Source of the DNA: JALYLC01 sp963743275
GTDB taxonomy: Bacteria; Actinomycetota; Thermoleophilia; Gaiellales; JALYLC01
Direction: 5' to 3'
Assembly: GCA_963743275.1 (NCBI GenBank)
Contig: CAVUPB010000003.1
Location: 62,001-126,000, forward strand
DNA: 64,000 bases
Shown here: positions 55,186 through 63,725 of the stretch, one piece after another
Numbering within the stretch: the first letter of the stretch is position 1
How the letters are laid out: each line of letters starts with the position of its first letter
Notes under the pieces: generated by a model
What the model was told of the DNA's origin: nothing
The model's database searches: none
The model's input: only the letters and a program-made list of their open reading frames with translations
Translations under genes and position numbers: made by a program

Positions 55186-56079
55186 ATGAGTGAGATCGCA
55201 CCGGGGATCCACCGGATCGAGGAGGACCTCGGCCCGCGCTTCATGGCGCAGTACCTGCTCACGGGGAGCGAGCGCACGCTGCTCGTCGACACCGGGCTCG
55301 CGAGCACGCTCGACGAGGCGATCGCCCCGTACCTCGAGTCGCTCGGGCTCGCCGTCGAGGCCGTCGACGAGCTCTTCGTCTCGCACGCCGATGTCGATCA
55401 CATCGGCTCGAACCGCGCGCTGCGCGAGCGCTCGCCGCGCACGCGCGTGGCCTGCGGCGAGCTCGACCGCCGCTGGGTCGAGTCGAACCAGGCGATCCTG
55501 GCCGAGAACTACCGCTGGTTCGAGCCGTACGGCTTCACGCTCGGCCCCGACGTGCTGGCGTTCATCGAGAAGGAGCTCGGCGGCGACTCGGCGGTCGACC
55601 TCGGCCTGCGCGGCGGCGAGACGCTGCGGCTCGGCCCGGGGCAGCTCTGGGAGGTGCTCGCGCTGCCCGGCCACACGCCCGGGCACCTCGGCCTCTGGAA
55701 CGAGGCCGAGCGCACCGCGATCGTCATCGACGCCGTGCTCGGGGACGGCGTTCGCGACCGCGCCGGCGCGCTGCTGATCCCGCCGCGCATCTACGACATC
55801 GAGGGCTATCGCGGCACGATCGCGCGCCTCCGCGCGCTGCGCCCCGAGCTCATGCTGACCGCGCACTACCCCGTCATGGGCCGCGACGAGGCGAGCGCGT
55901 TCCTCGACCTCGCGTGGAGCTTCTGCGACGACGTCATGCGCCTCGTGCGCGACGTCGCGGCCCGCGGCGAGCCCAGCCTGCGCGCGGCGGTCGAGGCGAT
56001 CGACGCCGGCATCGGGCCCTACCCGGAGTTCACGCAGGAGCTCACGGCGATCGCCCGCAGCGCGCTCTCGCTGCTCTGA
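55186..56079 (+). CDS. metallo-beta-lactamase-fold hydrolase
   Basis: 297 residues. HADVDHIG is the HxHxDH-type motif with the first His in SHADVDH (SHxDxDH variant, second His replaced by Asp), GHTPGH the next ligand region, and IVIDAVLG and LTAHYP the last. A zinc-hydrolase such as a lactonase or glyoxalase-II-like enzyme is plausible, though the second His replacement may alter metal binding. ATG 55186 is taken over GTG 55183. Near the sugar-acid genes, so a lactone substrate is tempting but unproven. Confidence 0.88.
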   Translation: MSEIAPGIHRIEEDLGPRFMAQYLLTGSERTLLVDTGLASTLDEAIAPYLESLGLAVEAVDELFVSHADVDHIGSNRALRERSPRTRVACGELDRRWVESNQAILAENYRWFEPYGFTLGPDVLAFIEKELGGDSAVDLGLRGGETLRLGPGQLWEVLALPGHTPGHLGLWNEAERTAIVIDAVLGDGVRDRAGALLIPPRIYDIEGYRGTIARLRALRPELMLTAHYPVMGRDEASAFLDLAWSFCDDVMRLVRDVAARGEPSLRAAVEAIDAGIGPYPEFTQELTAIARSALSLL

Positions 56080-56088
56080 GAGCGCACC

Positions 56089-56868
56089 TCAGACGCCGCG
56101 GAACACGCCCGGCCGGCGCTCCTTGAAGGCCGCGCGGCCCTCGGCCGCATCCTCGGTGGCGAAGCAGATCGTCTGCAGGTCGCGCTCGTAGCCGACGGCC
56201 GCCTCGAGCGGCATCGCGTAGGCCGCACGCAGGTTCGCCTTGCCGGTCTGGGCCGCGATCGGCGGGCGGCTCGCGATCGTCGCGGCGAGCTCGCGCGCGC
56301 GCCCGGCGAGGTCGGCGGCCGGCACGAGCTCGGAGACGAGGCCCATGCGCAGCGCGCGCTCGGCATCGACGGGGTCGCCGGTCAGCACCATCTGGGCCGC
56401 GTTCGAGGCCCCGATCGAGTGCGTCAGCAGGTACGTCATGCCGCCGCCGCCGATCCAGCCGAGCTTGATCTCGGGCGCGGCGAACGTCGCGTGCGGCGCC
56501 GCGAGGCGGATGTCGCACGAGAGCGCGAGCTCGAGCCCGCCGCCGTAGGCGAGGCCGTTGACGGCGCAGATCGCGGGCGTGCGCAACGCGCGCACCGCAT
56601 CGCAGTAGTCGTCGCGGGTGCGGAACTCCCAGGCCGAGGCGTAGGAGTCGAGCTCGGCGACGTCGGAGCCCGCGCAGAAGGCACGCTCGCCCGCCGCGGT
56701 CAGCACGACCGCGCGGATCGCGGGGTCGGCGTCGCAGCGGCGGCAGGCCGCGACGATCTCCGCGGCCATCGCGGGCGTGACCGCGTTGAGCTTGGCCGGG
56801 CGCTCGAGGGTGATCGTGGCGACGTGCCCGTCGAGCGAGAAGCGGACGTCGGATTCCTGGGCTGTCAC
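56089..56868 (-). CDS. enoyl-CoA hydratase/isomerase family protein
   Basis: 259 residues from GTG 56868, overlapping the preceding gene by four bases. Oxyanion-hole segments: AFCAGSDVAELDS and NGLAYGGGLELALSCDIRLA; catalytic Glu of true hydratases may be in IKLGWIGGGGMTYLL, where the usual Glu is not obvious, so another crotonase activity is possible. Last gene of the CoA-transferase operon. Confidence 0.9.
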   Translation of the reverse strand: MTAQESDVRFSLDGHVATITLERPAKLNAVTPAMAAEIVAACRRCDADPAIRAVVLTAAGERAFCAGSDVAELDSYASAWEFRTRDDYCDAVRALRTPAICAVNGLAYGGGLELALSCDIRLAAPHATFAAPEIKLGWIGGGGMTYLLTHSIGASNAAQMVLTGDPVDAERALRMGLVSELVPAADLAGRARELAATIASRPPIAAQTGKANLRAAYAMPLEAAVGYERDLQTICFATEDAAEGRAAFKERRPGVFRGV

Positions 56869-57989
56869 AGAGCTGCTCCCGTCGGAAGCGCTGCGCGCCA
56901 GAGCGCGCCCAGCCGGTCGAGCAGGCGCGTCGCCGGGAAGCGCTCGGCGAGGCCGCTGCGGATCAGGTCCGAGGCGCGGCGCTGGAACTCGATGTAGCCC
57001 GGGAAGCGCGGGCGCACCCAGGCTGCCTCGAGCGTGCGCCGCGTGCCCGCGTAGAACCCGCCCGCGCTGTCGTCGAGCACCGCATCCGACCAGGCCGCGC
57101 GCGCCGCGGGCTGGCCCGCGTGGCGGGCGATGAACCCGGACTGCGTAACCGGATCGAGCAGCCACGAGAGGTGCGCGGCGAGCGCGGGGTCGCGCGGACA
57201 GCGCTGCGTGACCGCAATGCCCGTCCCGCCGAGCGTCGAGCCGAGGCCCGGGGCGTCCGCGAAGCGCAGCGCCTCGCGACCGCAGGCCGCGGTCGCGTAG
57301 GTGACGTAGCCGTACACGAGCGGGCAGCACGCGGCGGCCCGCTCGCGCGCCATCGCCTCGAGCAGCTGGATCGGGTTGGCGCCGTGGAGCGCCGCGACCG
57401 AGCGCGCGAGCAGCTGCTGCATGAGCTCGAGCGCCTCGAGCCCGCGTTCCGGGGGCACGGGCGCCTCGCTCCCGCTCGCGAGCGGCGCCGCGCCGAGCCC
57501 GGCGCAGATCGAGAAGAACGTGAGCAGCGCATGCGGGCCGGCGAGCGAGAGCGCGAGGGGATGGTCTGCGGCGAGCGCGAGCACGTCGGGCCAGCTCGCG
57601 GGCGCGGGCCGGTCGCCGAGCAGCGCCGGCTGCAGCACCTGCACCTGCGCCGCCGCGTCGAGCGGGAGCGCGTACGTGCGCCCGGCGTAGTCGTAGCTCG
57701 ACGCCGACGCGCCCACGGCGGCGGCCGCGATGCGCTCCGCCGCCTCGGCGCCGATGACGTCGTCGACCGGCGCGAGGCAGCCGGCCGCGACCGCCTCGCC
57801 GAGATGCGGGTGGTCGAGCACGATCAGGTCGTAGCTGCGCGCGAGCTCGGGGATGGGCGTCGCCTCGAACCCCTCGAGCGGCTGGGTCTCCCAGCGGATC
57901 TCGATCTCAGCGGCGCACGCGCGCGCGGCGGCGGCGAGCGGCGCGTAGCCGCGCGGGTGGTCCCAGGTGAGTCCGCGGAAGCTGGTCAC
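56865..57989 (-). CDS. cytosolic solute-binding-like protein
   Basis: 374 residues from GTG 57989, overlapping the CoA-transferase stop. It begins directly with VTSFRGLTWDHPRGYAPLAA and has no signal peptide or lipobox. The body (YDLIVLDHPHLGEAVAAGCL, YALPLDAAAQVQVLQPALLG, LSWLLDPVTQSGFIARHAGQ) looks like an ABC extracellular solute-binding protein fold. A sugar-type binding fold in the cytosol, in operon with CoA enzymes and no permease nearby, is odd: it may have become a sensor or an enzyme subunit. Confidence 0.75.
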   Translation of the reverse strand: MTSFRGLTWDHPRGYAPLAAAARACAAEIEIRWETQPLEGFEATPIPELARSYDLIVLDHPHLGEAVAAGCLAPVDDVIGAEAAERIAAAAVGASASSYDYAGRTYALPLDAAAQVQVLQPALLGDRPAPASWPDVLALAADHPLALSLAGPHALLTFFSICAGLGAAPLASGSEAPVPPERGLEALELMQQLLARSVAALHGANPIQLLEAMARERAAACCPLVYGYVTYATAACGREALRFADAPGLGSTLGGTGIAVTQRCPRDPALAAHLSWLLDPVTQSGFIARHAGQPAARAAWSDAVLDDSAGGFYAGTRRTLEAAWVRPRFPGYIEFQRRASDLIRSGLAERFPATRLLDRLGALWRAALPTGAAL

Positions 57990-59242
57990 AGCAGGTCTTC
58001 GGCGACGACTCCGCGCTCGATCAGGCCATCCACGTCGTCGCCCTCGTGGCCCAGCTCCGCGAGGATCGAGCGGCTGTGCTCGCCCGTCAGCGGGGCGCCG
58101 GCGAAGACGCGCGACGGCGTGCGCGAGAAGCGGATCGGAAAGCCGGGCGTGCGCACGGCGCCCTCGGTCGGGTGCTCGTACTCGACGAAGGTGCCGTTGT
58201 GCTCGACCTGGGCGTCGTCGAGCACGTCCTCGTAGCCGTAGACCGGCCCGGCCCAGCAGCCCTGCGCCTCGAACGCCGCGAGCCAGTCGGCCGACATGCC
58301 CGTGCGCAGACGCGCCTGGGTCACGCGCAGGATGTGGTCGCGGTGCTTCCAGGTGTCGGCCTCGTCGTCGAGCGCCGCGAGCTCGGGCACGCCGAGCACC
58401 GCCGCGAGGTCGCGCGGCGACGGGAACGCGAGCGCGATGTGGCCGTCCTTCGTCTCGAAGATGCCGTAGGGCGAGCGGATGTAGGAGTGCCCGTGCGGTT
58501 CGTCCGAGCGGGTCTGCGCGCGGCCGCCGACGGTGAAGATCGAGAGCTCCTGCATCTGCAGCGTGAGGATCGCGTCGAGCATGTTGACCTGGACGAGCTG
58601 GCCCTCGCCCGTGCGCTCGCGGTGCAGGAGCGCGGCGAGCGCGCCCTCGAAGGCCACGTACGCGGTCACCCCGTCGACGAGGAACTGGCCGGCCGGCTGC
58701 GGGGCGTCGCTCGTACGGCCGACCGACTCGAGCGCGCCGCTCATCGCCTGCAGGAGCAGATCCTGTCCCGGGCGATGGGCATAGGGGCCGTCCTCGCCGT
58801 AGCCCGACATGGAGACGTAGACGAGCCGGTCGTTGAGCGCGGCGAGCGTGTCGTAGTCGACCCCGAGGCGCTCGGCCACGCCCGGCCGGTAGTTCTGGAG
58901 GAAGACGTCGGCCGTGCGCGCGAGCTCCCAGATGATCTCGCGCCCCTCCTCGCTCTTGAGATCGATCGCGAGGCTGCGCTTGTTGCGGTTGAGCGAGAGG
59001 AAGCTCGCGTTGATGCGGTTTCCCGTGGCGCCCCCGCCCGCGACGTGGCGGTGCCATTCGCCCGTGACGGGCTCGATCTTGATCACGTCCGCGCCGAGGT
59101 CGCCGAGCCGCATGGCCGCCAGCGGGCCCGCCATGGCGATCGAGCAGTCGAGCACGCGCATGCCCGACAGCGGCCCACCGCGCTCGCCCGGTGCGACGGT
59201 CGCGAGGGCGGGCGATGCGAGCGGAGCGGAAGGAGGTGTCAT
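57986..59242 (-). CDS. CaiB/BaiF family (class III) CoA-transferase
   Basis: 418 residues from ATG 59242. GMRVLDCSIAMAGPLAAMRL and LGADVIKIEPVTGEWHR open the family fold; the catalytic Asp is in RPGQDLLLQAMSG; YGIFETKDGHIALAF is another typical block. Moves CoA between acyl groups of small carboxylic acids. First gene of a three-gene operon divergent from an IclR regulator, with palindromes between. Confidence 0.93.
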   Translation of the reverse strand: MTPPSAPLASPALATVAPGERGGPLSGMRVLDCSIAMAGPLAAMRLGDLGADVIKIEPVTGEWHRHVAGGGATGNRINASFLSLNRNKRSLAIDLKSEEGREIIWELARTADVFLQNYRPGVAERLGVDYDTLAALNDRLVYVSMSGYGEDGPYAHRPGQDLLLQAMSGALESVGRTSDAPQPAGQFLVDGVTAYVAFEGALAALLHRERTGEGQLVQVNMLDAILTLQMQELSIFTVGGRAQTRSDEPHGHSYIRSPYGIFETKDGHIALAFPSPRDLAAVLGVPELAALDDEADTWKHRDHILRVTQARLRTGMSADWLAAFEAQGCWAGPVYGYEDVLDDAQVEHNGTFVEYEHPTEGAVRTPGFPIRFSRTPSRVFAGAPLTGEHSRSILAELGHEGDDVDGLIERGVVAEDLL

Positions 59243-59246
59243 GGTG

Positions 59247-59267
59247 CTACATAGTGGCACCATGTAG
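59247..59267. promoter_or_regulatory. inverted repeat in the IclR/CoA-transferase promoter
   Basis: CTACAT and ATGTAG frame a 9-base spacer; an overlapping pair GGTGC/GCACC (59244-59262) also pairs. It abuts the CoA-transferase start. Likely operator or promoter-proximal hairpin. Confidence 0.5.
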
Positions 59268-59329
59268 TCGTGATTTCAAGCTTCGAAGAGTGATCCATCG
59301 ATGCGGTGGCATGGAAATCCGAGAATCGA

Positions 59330-59344
59330 TCCCATATCATGGGA
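59330..59344. promoter_or_regulatory. IclR operator candidate
   Basis: TCCCAT-ATC-ATGGGA, a perfect 6+3+6 palindrome ending four bases before the IclR GTG. IclR-family proteins use 12-15-bp palindromes of this kind, so autoregulation is likely. Confidence 0.6.
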
Positions 59345-59348
59345 CGCT

Positions 59349-60125
59349 GTGGCCGAAGAAGAGGGAACCCAGGCGATCGACCGCGCCGCGCGCATCCTGG
59401 TCGGGCTGATCGAGAGCGACGAGTACGTGTCGCTCGCGACCATCATCGAGCGCACCGGGCTCTCCAAGAGCACGGCGGCGCGCCTTCTGCGCGCGCTCGA
59501 GCGCTCGGGGCTCGCGCAGCGCGGCCCCAGCGGCGGCTTCCGTCCCGGGCGCGTGCTGATCGAGTACGCGCGGCGCGAGACGAGCGTCGCCGATCTCGCC
59601 GAGCTCGCGGCCCCCTTCCTCGAGCGCCTGCGCCGCGACACCGGCGAGACGGCGAACATCGCGATCCCCCTGCCCGGCGGCGTCACGCGCCTGGCCGAGC
59701 TCGAGAGCGCCCATCCGCTCGGCGCCGGCAACTGGCCCGGCGTGCGCATTCCGCTGCATGCGTCCTCCATGGGCAAGGTCTTCATGGCGTTCGGAGCGGC
59801 GCAGCCCCCCTTCGGCCGGCTGCCGCGCCTCGCGCCCAACACCATCGCGACCGTCGCCGACCTCCTACGCGAGCTCGAGCACGTGCGCGAGGTCGGCTAC
59901 GCCACCACCTGGGAGGAGCTCGAGGAGGGCCTCTGCTCGGTCGCGGCCCCCGTGCGCGGCGCGCGCGGCACCGTGATCGCCGCCATGTCCGTCTCGGCGC
60001 CGACCGTACGGGTCACGCGCGCGGAGCTCGAGCAGCTGGCCGGGCCGCTCATGCTGGCCGCGGGCGAGCTGTCCGCGCGCCTCGGCTTCGCCGGCGGCGT
60101 GCGCGCGCCGTTCGAGCTGCGCTGA
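59349..60125 (+). CDS. IclR-family regulator
   Basis: 258 residues from GTG 59349, the start that leaves the palindrome at 59330 outside the gene. HTH: TQAIDRAARILVGLIESDEY, LATIIERTGLSKSTAARLLR. The effector domain has VAAPVRGARGTVIAAMSVSA and a TTWEELEEGLCSVAAPVR region typical of the family. Divergent from the CoA-transferase operon, which it probably controls in response to a small acid or its CoA ester. Confidence 0.92.
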   Translation: MAEEEGTQAIDRAARILVGLIESDEYVSLATIIERTGLSKSTAARLLRALERSGLAQRGPSGGFRPGRVLIEYARRETSVADLAELAAPFLERLRRDTGETANIAIPLPGGVTRLAELESAHPLGAGNWPGVRIPLHASSMGKVFMAFGAAQPPFGRLPRLAPNTIATVADLLRELEHVREVGYATTWEELEEGLCSVAAPVRGARGTVIAAMSVSAPTVRVTRAELEQLAGPLMLAAGELSARLGFAGGVRAPFELR

Positions 60126-60129
60126 TCGG

Positions 60130-60564
60130 CTACGCGCCCTCGAGCAGGCGCTTGAGGCCCGTCCAGGTCGCACGCTCCCGGCGGCGCCCGATCAGGGCGA
60201 CGAGCGGCGTGGCGAGCCGGAGCGCGCCGGTGGGCCGCAGATGCCACGCCCAGCGCATGCGCGTGCCACCGGGAACCGGATCGAACGTGAGCGCGCCGCC
60301 GATCGCCATCCCGGGCATCCGCGTCGCGGACGCGAGCAGCCGCGGCGGCTCGTAGCCGGTGATCTCGATGGTCATCTCGGTCGTCCGGCGCCCCGTGCGC
60401 ATGACGGCCAGGAAGCGCGTGCCCAGTCCGACGGGCCCATCCGTCAGCTTCTCCGCGCGCAGCATCCTCGGGTTGAAGCGCGGCTCGTTGCGCTCGTCGG
60501 CCACGAATGCGAACACCTCGTCGATGGGCCGCTCGAGCACGATCTCGCCCGCGATGAGCGCCAT
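60130..60564 (-). CDS. SRPBCC-family protein
   Basis: 144 residues from ATG 60564. IVLERPIDEVFAFVADERNE, followed by FNPRMLRAEKLTDGPVGLGT and a C-terminal amphipathic helix, is the START/Bet v1-like ligand-binding fold of polyketide-cyclase-like proteins. Binds a hydrophobic ligand; activity unknown. Twelve bases after the flavodoxin gene. Confidence 0.85.
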   Translation of the reverse strand: MALIAGEIVLERPIDEVFAFVADERNEPRFNPRMLRAEKLTDGPVGLGTRFLAVMRTGRRTTEMTIEITGYEPPRLLASATRMPGMAIGGALTFDPVPGGTRMRWAWHLRPTGALRLATPLVALIGRRRERATWTGLKRLLEGA

Positions 60565-60575
60565 GGCGACACGCC

Positions 60576-61067
60576 TCAGGCCCGCAGGGCAGCCGCGATC
60601 TCGCGCGCCCATGCGGAGATCGCGTCCCAGTCGCGGAAGTCGCCGTCCTTGGCGCCGACGGCCAGCATCACGGCGCGCTCGCCGAAGCCGAGCCGGTGCT
60701 TGTCGACCCTGCCGCCGAAGAGCCGGTGCTCGCGGGCGCCCGTCGTCGCCATGAGCTCGTCGACCTTGACGGCGTCCTCGGCCTTCGGACGCGGCGGGTC
60801 GCCGATCGGGCCGCTGCTGAAGAGCCACGTCGGCCGCGACCGCAGCGCCTCGGCGTTGCGCGTGGCGAACGCGCGCGCCGGCTCGAGCCAGTGCCCCACA
60901 TAGACGCCGCTGCCGAGCACGACCGCCTCGTAGGCGGCGAGGCTGTCGACGTGATCGACGGCCTCGACGCTCGCGGCCATCCCGGCCCCGTCGAGCGCCG
61001 TTCCGATCGCCTCGGCGATCTCCATCGTCGCGCCGTGCTTGCTCGCCGCCGTCACGAGAATCGTCAT
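60576..61067 (-). CDS. flavodoxin-domain protein
   Basis: 163 residues from ATG 61067; upstream in-frame text is antisense to other features. ILVTAASKHGATMEIAEAIG holds the FMN phosphate loop (SKHGAT), VVLGSGVYVGHWLEPARAF the second FMN contact. Resembles HemG/menaquinone-dependent protoporphyrinogen-oxidase-like flavodoxins. Redox role with unknown partner; co-transcribed with the SRPBCC protein. Confidence 0.88.
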   Translation of the reverse strand: MTILVTAASKHGATMEIAEAIGTALDGAGMAASVEAVDHVDSLAAYEAVVLGSGVYVGHWLEPARAFATRNAEALRSRPTWLFSSGPIGDPPRPKAEDAVKVDELMATTGAREHRLFGGRVDKHRLGFGERAVMLAVGAKDGDFRDWDAISAWAREIAAALRA

Positions 61068-61243
61068 GCCGCAAGCGTCGCGCCTCCCGTTCTGCACGGC
61101 ATCGGCGACGGCGCCCAAGCGCGCTGCGGATTGTCCGCACAGCGCACGGCTACGTGGATTCCCGTAGCCGCGCACCGCGTCGCCGCCGATGCCCGGCCGC
61201 GCCGTGCGCGCGATGCTGGAGCCATTCCGGGAAGGAGGCCGAC

Positions 61244-61957
61244 GTGAACACCGCAACCACCCATCTGCGCTCGCGGGCGCACGCGACGGCGCACATCTCG
61301 CGGGAGTGGCTCTGGATCGCGGGCGGCGGTCTCATGGCGTTCGCCATCCCGTTCGTGTGGTCGACGACGCTCCACGTCCAGCGCGACGTCTTCTACGCGC
61401 TCTACGGCGCATGCCTCGCGGCGTTCGTATGGGCATACGCGCGCGACACGCAGTTCGCGCTCGCGCCCGCGCTCCGCCGGCACTGGCGCTTGGGCGTCGC
61501 GCTCGGCATCGCGGGCGCCGGGGCGATGGCCCTCGTCGCGTACCGCTCGGGTTCGGGATCGGCACATCCCGGCGGGCTCCGCTTCGCGCTCGCGATCCTC
61601 TGGCGCGGCGTGTACTACGGGGCGCTCGACGGCATCCTGCTCTCGGCCTTCCCCATCCTCGCCGTCTTCCACGCCTTCCGCGACCGCGCTCTGCTCGAGC
61701 GGCTGCGCGGGAAGCTCGCCGTGGGCGCCCTCGCGCTCGCGGTCTCGGTCGCCTTCACCGCCGTCTACCACCTCGGCTATCCCGACTTCCGCTCGGACAA
61801 GCTCGCCAAGCCGGTCGCCGGCGACCTCGTCTGGAGCGCCCCGACGCTGCTCACGCTGAACCCGCTCGGCGCGCCCATCGCGCACGTCGGGCTGCACGTC
61901 ACCGCGGTCGTCCACGACTACCACACCGACCTCTTCCTCCCGCCGCATGCCGGCTAG
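61244..61957 (+). CDS. polytopic membrane protein
   Basis: 237 residues from GTG 61244 with GGAGG seven bases upstream. Six or so helices (WLWIAGGGLMAFAIPFVWST, FYALYGACLAAFVWAYA, LGVALGIAGAGAMALVAYRS, RGVYYGALDGILLSAFPILA, LAVGALALAVSVAFTAVYHL). Conserved-looking polar residues are YHLGYPDFRSDKLAKP and VVHDYHTDLFLPPH. I do not recognise the family. The next gene starts within its last 11 bases. Confidence 0.7.
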   Translation: MNTATTHLRSRAHATAHISREWLWIAGGGLMAFAIPFVWSTTLHVQRDVFYALYGACLAAFVWAYARDTQFALAPALRRHWRLGVALGIAGAGAMALVAYRSGSGSAHPGGLRFALAILWRGVYYGALDGILLSAFPILAVFHAFRDRALLERLRGKLAVGALALAVSVAFTAVYHLGYPDFRSDKLAKPVAGDLVWSAPTLLTLNPLGAPIAHVGLHVTAVVHDYHTDLFLPPHAG

Positions 61958-63205
61958 CGCCGCTCGCACGCGCGGCGCGCGCGAGGCGAGGGTGTTCGCG
62001 TTCGCGACGGTTGCGATCACCGCGCACCTCGTGGTGACGGGCGTCGCGCACGTGGCCGGCGGCGAGAACGCGATCGGCATCGCAGCGCTGCTCGCAGCGC
62101 TGCTCGCACCACCGGTCTGGCTCGCCTTCGCGACGAGCGGGCGGACCGTCAGGAGCATGCTCGCCGGCGGCATCGGCGCGGCGTCCGCGAGCATCGGCAT
62201 CGCCGTGCACGGAGTGCACGCCGCGCTCGCCGGGGCGCGTCTCGTCGACCTCACGGGGGTCATCGCCGCGATCGCGGGGCTCGCCCTCGTCGTGCTCGCC
62301 TTCCGGCTGGCGCTCCGCGGCCGCCGCCGCCTCGTACAGGTGCGGCCGCGATCGCGGCCGCGTTCGTGCTGCTGCAGTGGCTGGCGATGCCGATGCTCGG
62401 CGCCGGGCTCGCGACGAACGCGCGGCACGCGCGCGTCCCGCCTGCGAGCAGCCTGGGCCTTCCGGGCGCTCGCGACGTCACGTTCGCGGGCGGCGACGGC
62501 GGCCGCCTCGCGGGCTGGTTCGTGCCGGGGCGCGGTGGCCGCGCGGTCATCCTCCTGCATGGCTCCCACGGCAGCCGGCTCGACACCGTGGCGCACCTGC
62601 GCATGCTCGCGCACGCGGGCTTCGGCGTCCTCGCGTTCGACGCGAGCGGCCACGGCGCGAGCACGGGCGCGGCGAACGCGCTCGGCTGGCGCGGCGGCGC
62701 CGACGTGGCCGGCGCGGTCGCATTCCTGCGCCGCGAGCCGCGCGTCGACGCCCGGCGGATCGCCGCCCTCGGCCTCTCCATGGGCGCCGAGGAGGCGCTG
62801 CGCGCGGCCGCCGGAGGCGCACCGCTCGCGGCCGTCGTCGCCGACGGCGCCGGCGCCTCGACGCTCGGCGACCAGCGCCTCGTGACGCATGGGCTCACCG
62901 CGCCGATCGCGCTGTCGACGGCGTGGCTGTCGCTGCGGGAGACCGAGCTGCTCTCGGGCGACGGCGAGCCGGCCTCGCTCGCGGGCCTCGTCGCCTCGGT
63001 CCGCTCGCCGGTACTCCTGATCGCATCGAATGCCCGGCACGAGCGCGCGCTCGGCGAGGCGTTCCGGCGGCGCATCGGCCCGCGCGCGCAACTCTGGTAC
63101 CTCGCCGACACGGCCCACACGCGCGGGCTCGCCGCGCATCCGCAGAGCTACGCGCGACGCGTGACGCGCTTCCTCGCGGGCGCGCTCGGCCCGGCGGCGG
63201 AGTAG
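61947..63205 (+). CDS. membrane alpha/beta-hydrolase with a probable frameshift near 62333
   Basis: ATG 61947 encodes an N-terminal four-helix membrane part (VFAFATVAITAHLVVTGVAH, IAALLAALLAPPVWLAFA, GVIAAIAGLALVVLAFRLA) ending RGRRRLVQ. In the frame one base back the text continues AAAIAAAFVLLQWLAMPMLG and an alpha/beta-hydrolase: HG in ILLHGSHG, nucleophile Ser in GLSMGAEE, His in ADTAHTRG. Neither frame stands alone: the first has no stop until 62885 and the second no ribosome site at its GTG 62366. A missing base around 62333 would unite them. Confidence 0.7.
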
Positions 63206-63225
63206 CCGGGGGCTCGCGCTGGCCC

Positions 63226-63687
63226 AGGACGTACCAGCTCACGCCGGCCCGCCGGCTCGTCAACGCCGTCGTGCGACCGCTGATCGGCCTCGGGCTCGCG
63301 GGGCGGCAGACGCAGCTCCTCACGGTCGTCGGCCGCCGCAGCGGACGGCGCTACTCGACGCCCGTGAAGCTCGTCGACCACGCCGGCGAGCGCTGGCTCG
63401 TGGCTCCGTACGGCGAGCGCGCATGGGTCAGGAACGCGCGCGCCGCCGGCTGGGCCGAGTTGCGCCGCGGCCGCCACAGCGAGCGCGTCGACCTCACGGA
63501 GGTCGCGCCGGCGGAGGCCGGCCCGGTGCTGCGCGAGTATCTGCGCACGACGCCCGTGACGCGGCCGTTCTTCGACGTGTCGGCCGACTCGCCGCCCGAG
63601 GAGTTCGCAGCCGAGGCCGCGCGCCACCCGGTCTTCCGCATCGCGCACGCCGACGACCGACACGCGCCGAGTCCCTCGATCGAGTGA
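63226..63687 (+). CDS. nitroreductase/deazaflavin-type (DUF385) oxidoreductase, start codon unclear
   Basis: LLTVVGRRSGRRYSTPVKLV, RWLVAPYGERAWVRNARAAG and WAELRRGRHSERVDL are the split-barrel F420H2-dependent (DUF385) motifs. The usual opening TYQLTPARRLVNAVVRPLI begins at 63229, but the codon before it is AGG where ATG would be expected, and no ATG/GTG/TTG lies in frame from the previous gene's stop down to it. The first legal start is GTG 63271, which would cut 15 conserved residues. Either the start codon was lost or a base is wrong. Confidence 0.75.
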   Translation, partial: RTYQLTPARRLVNAVVRPLIGLGLAGRQTQLLTVVGRRSGRRYSTPVKLVDHAGERWLVAPYGERAWVRNARAAGWAELRRGRHSERVDLTEVAPAEAGPVLREYLRTTPVTRPFFDVSADSPPEEFAAEAARHPVFRIAHADDRHAPSPSIE

Positions 63688-63725
63688 TCGATGCTTCGGA
63701 CGCGCCCCTGGTGGGACAACCCGGC

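Noticed and set aside
62377..63687. Frame from 62377 extending the deazaflavin protein upstream
   Set aside because: That part overlaps the hydrolase in another frame and is Arg/Pro-rich shadow text.
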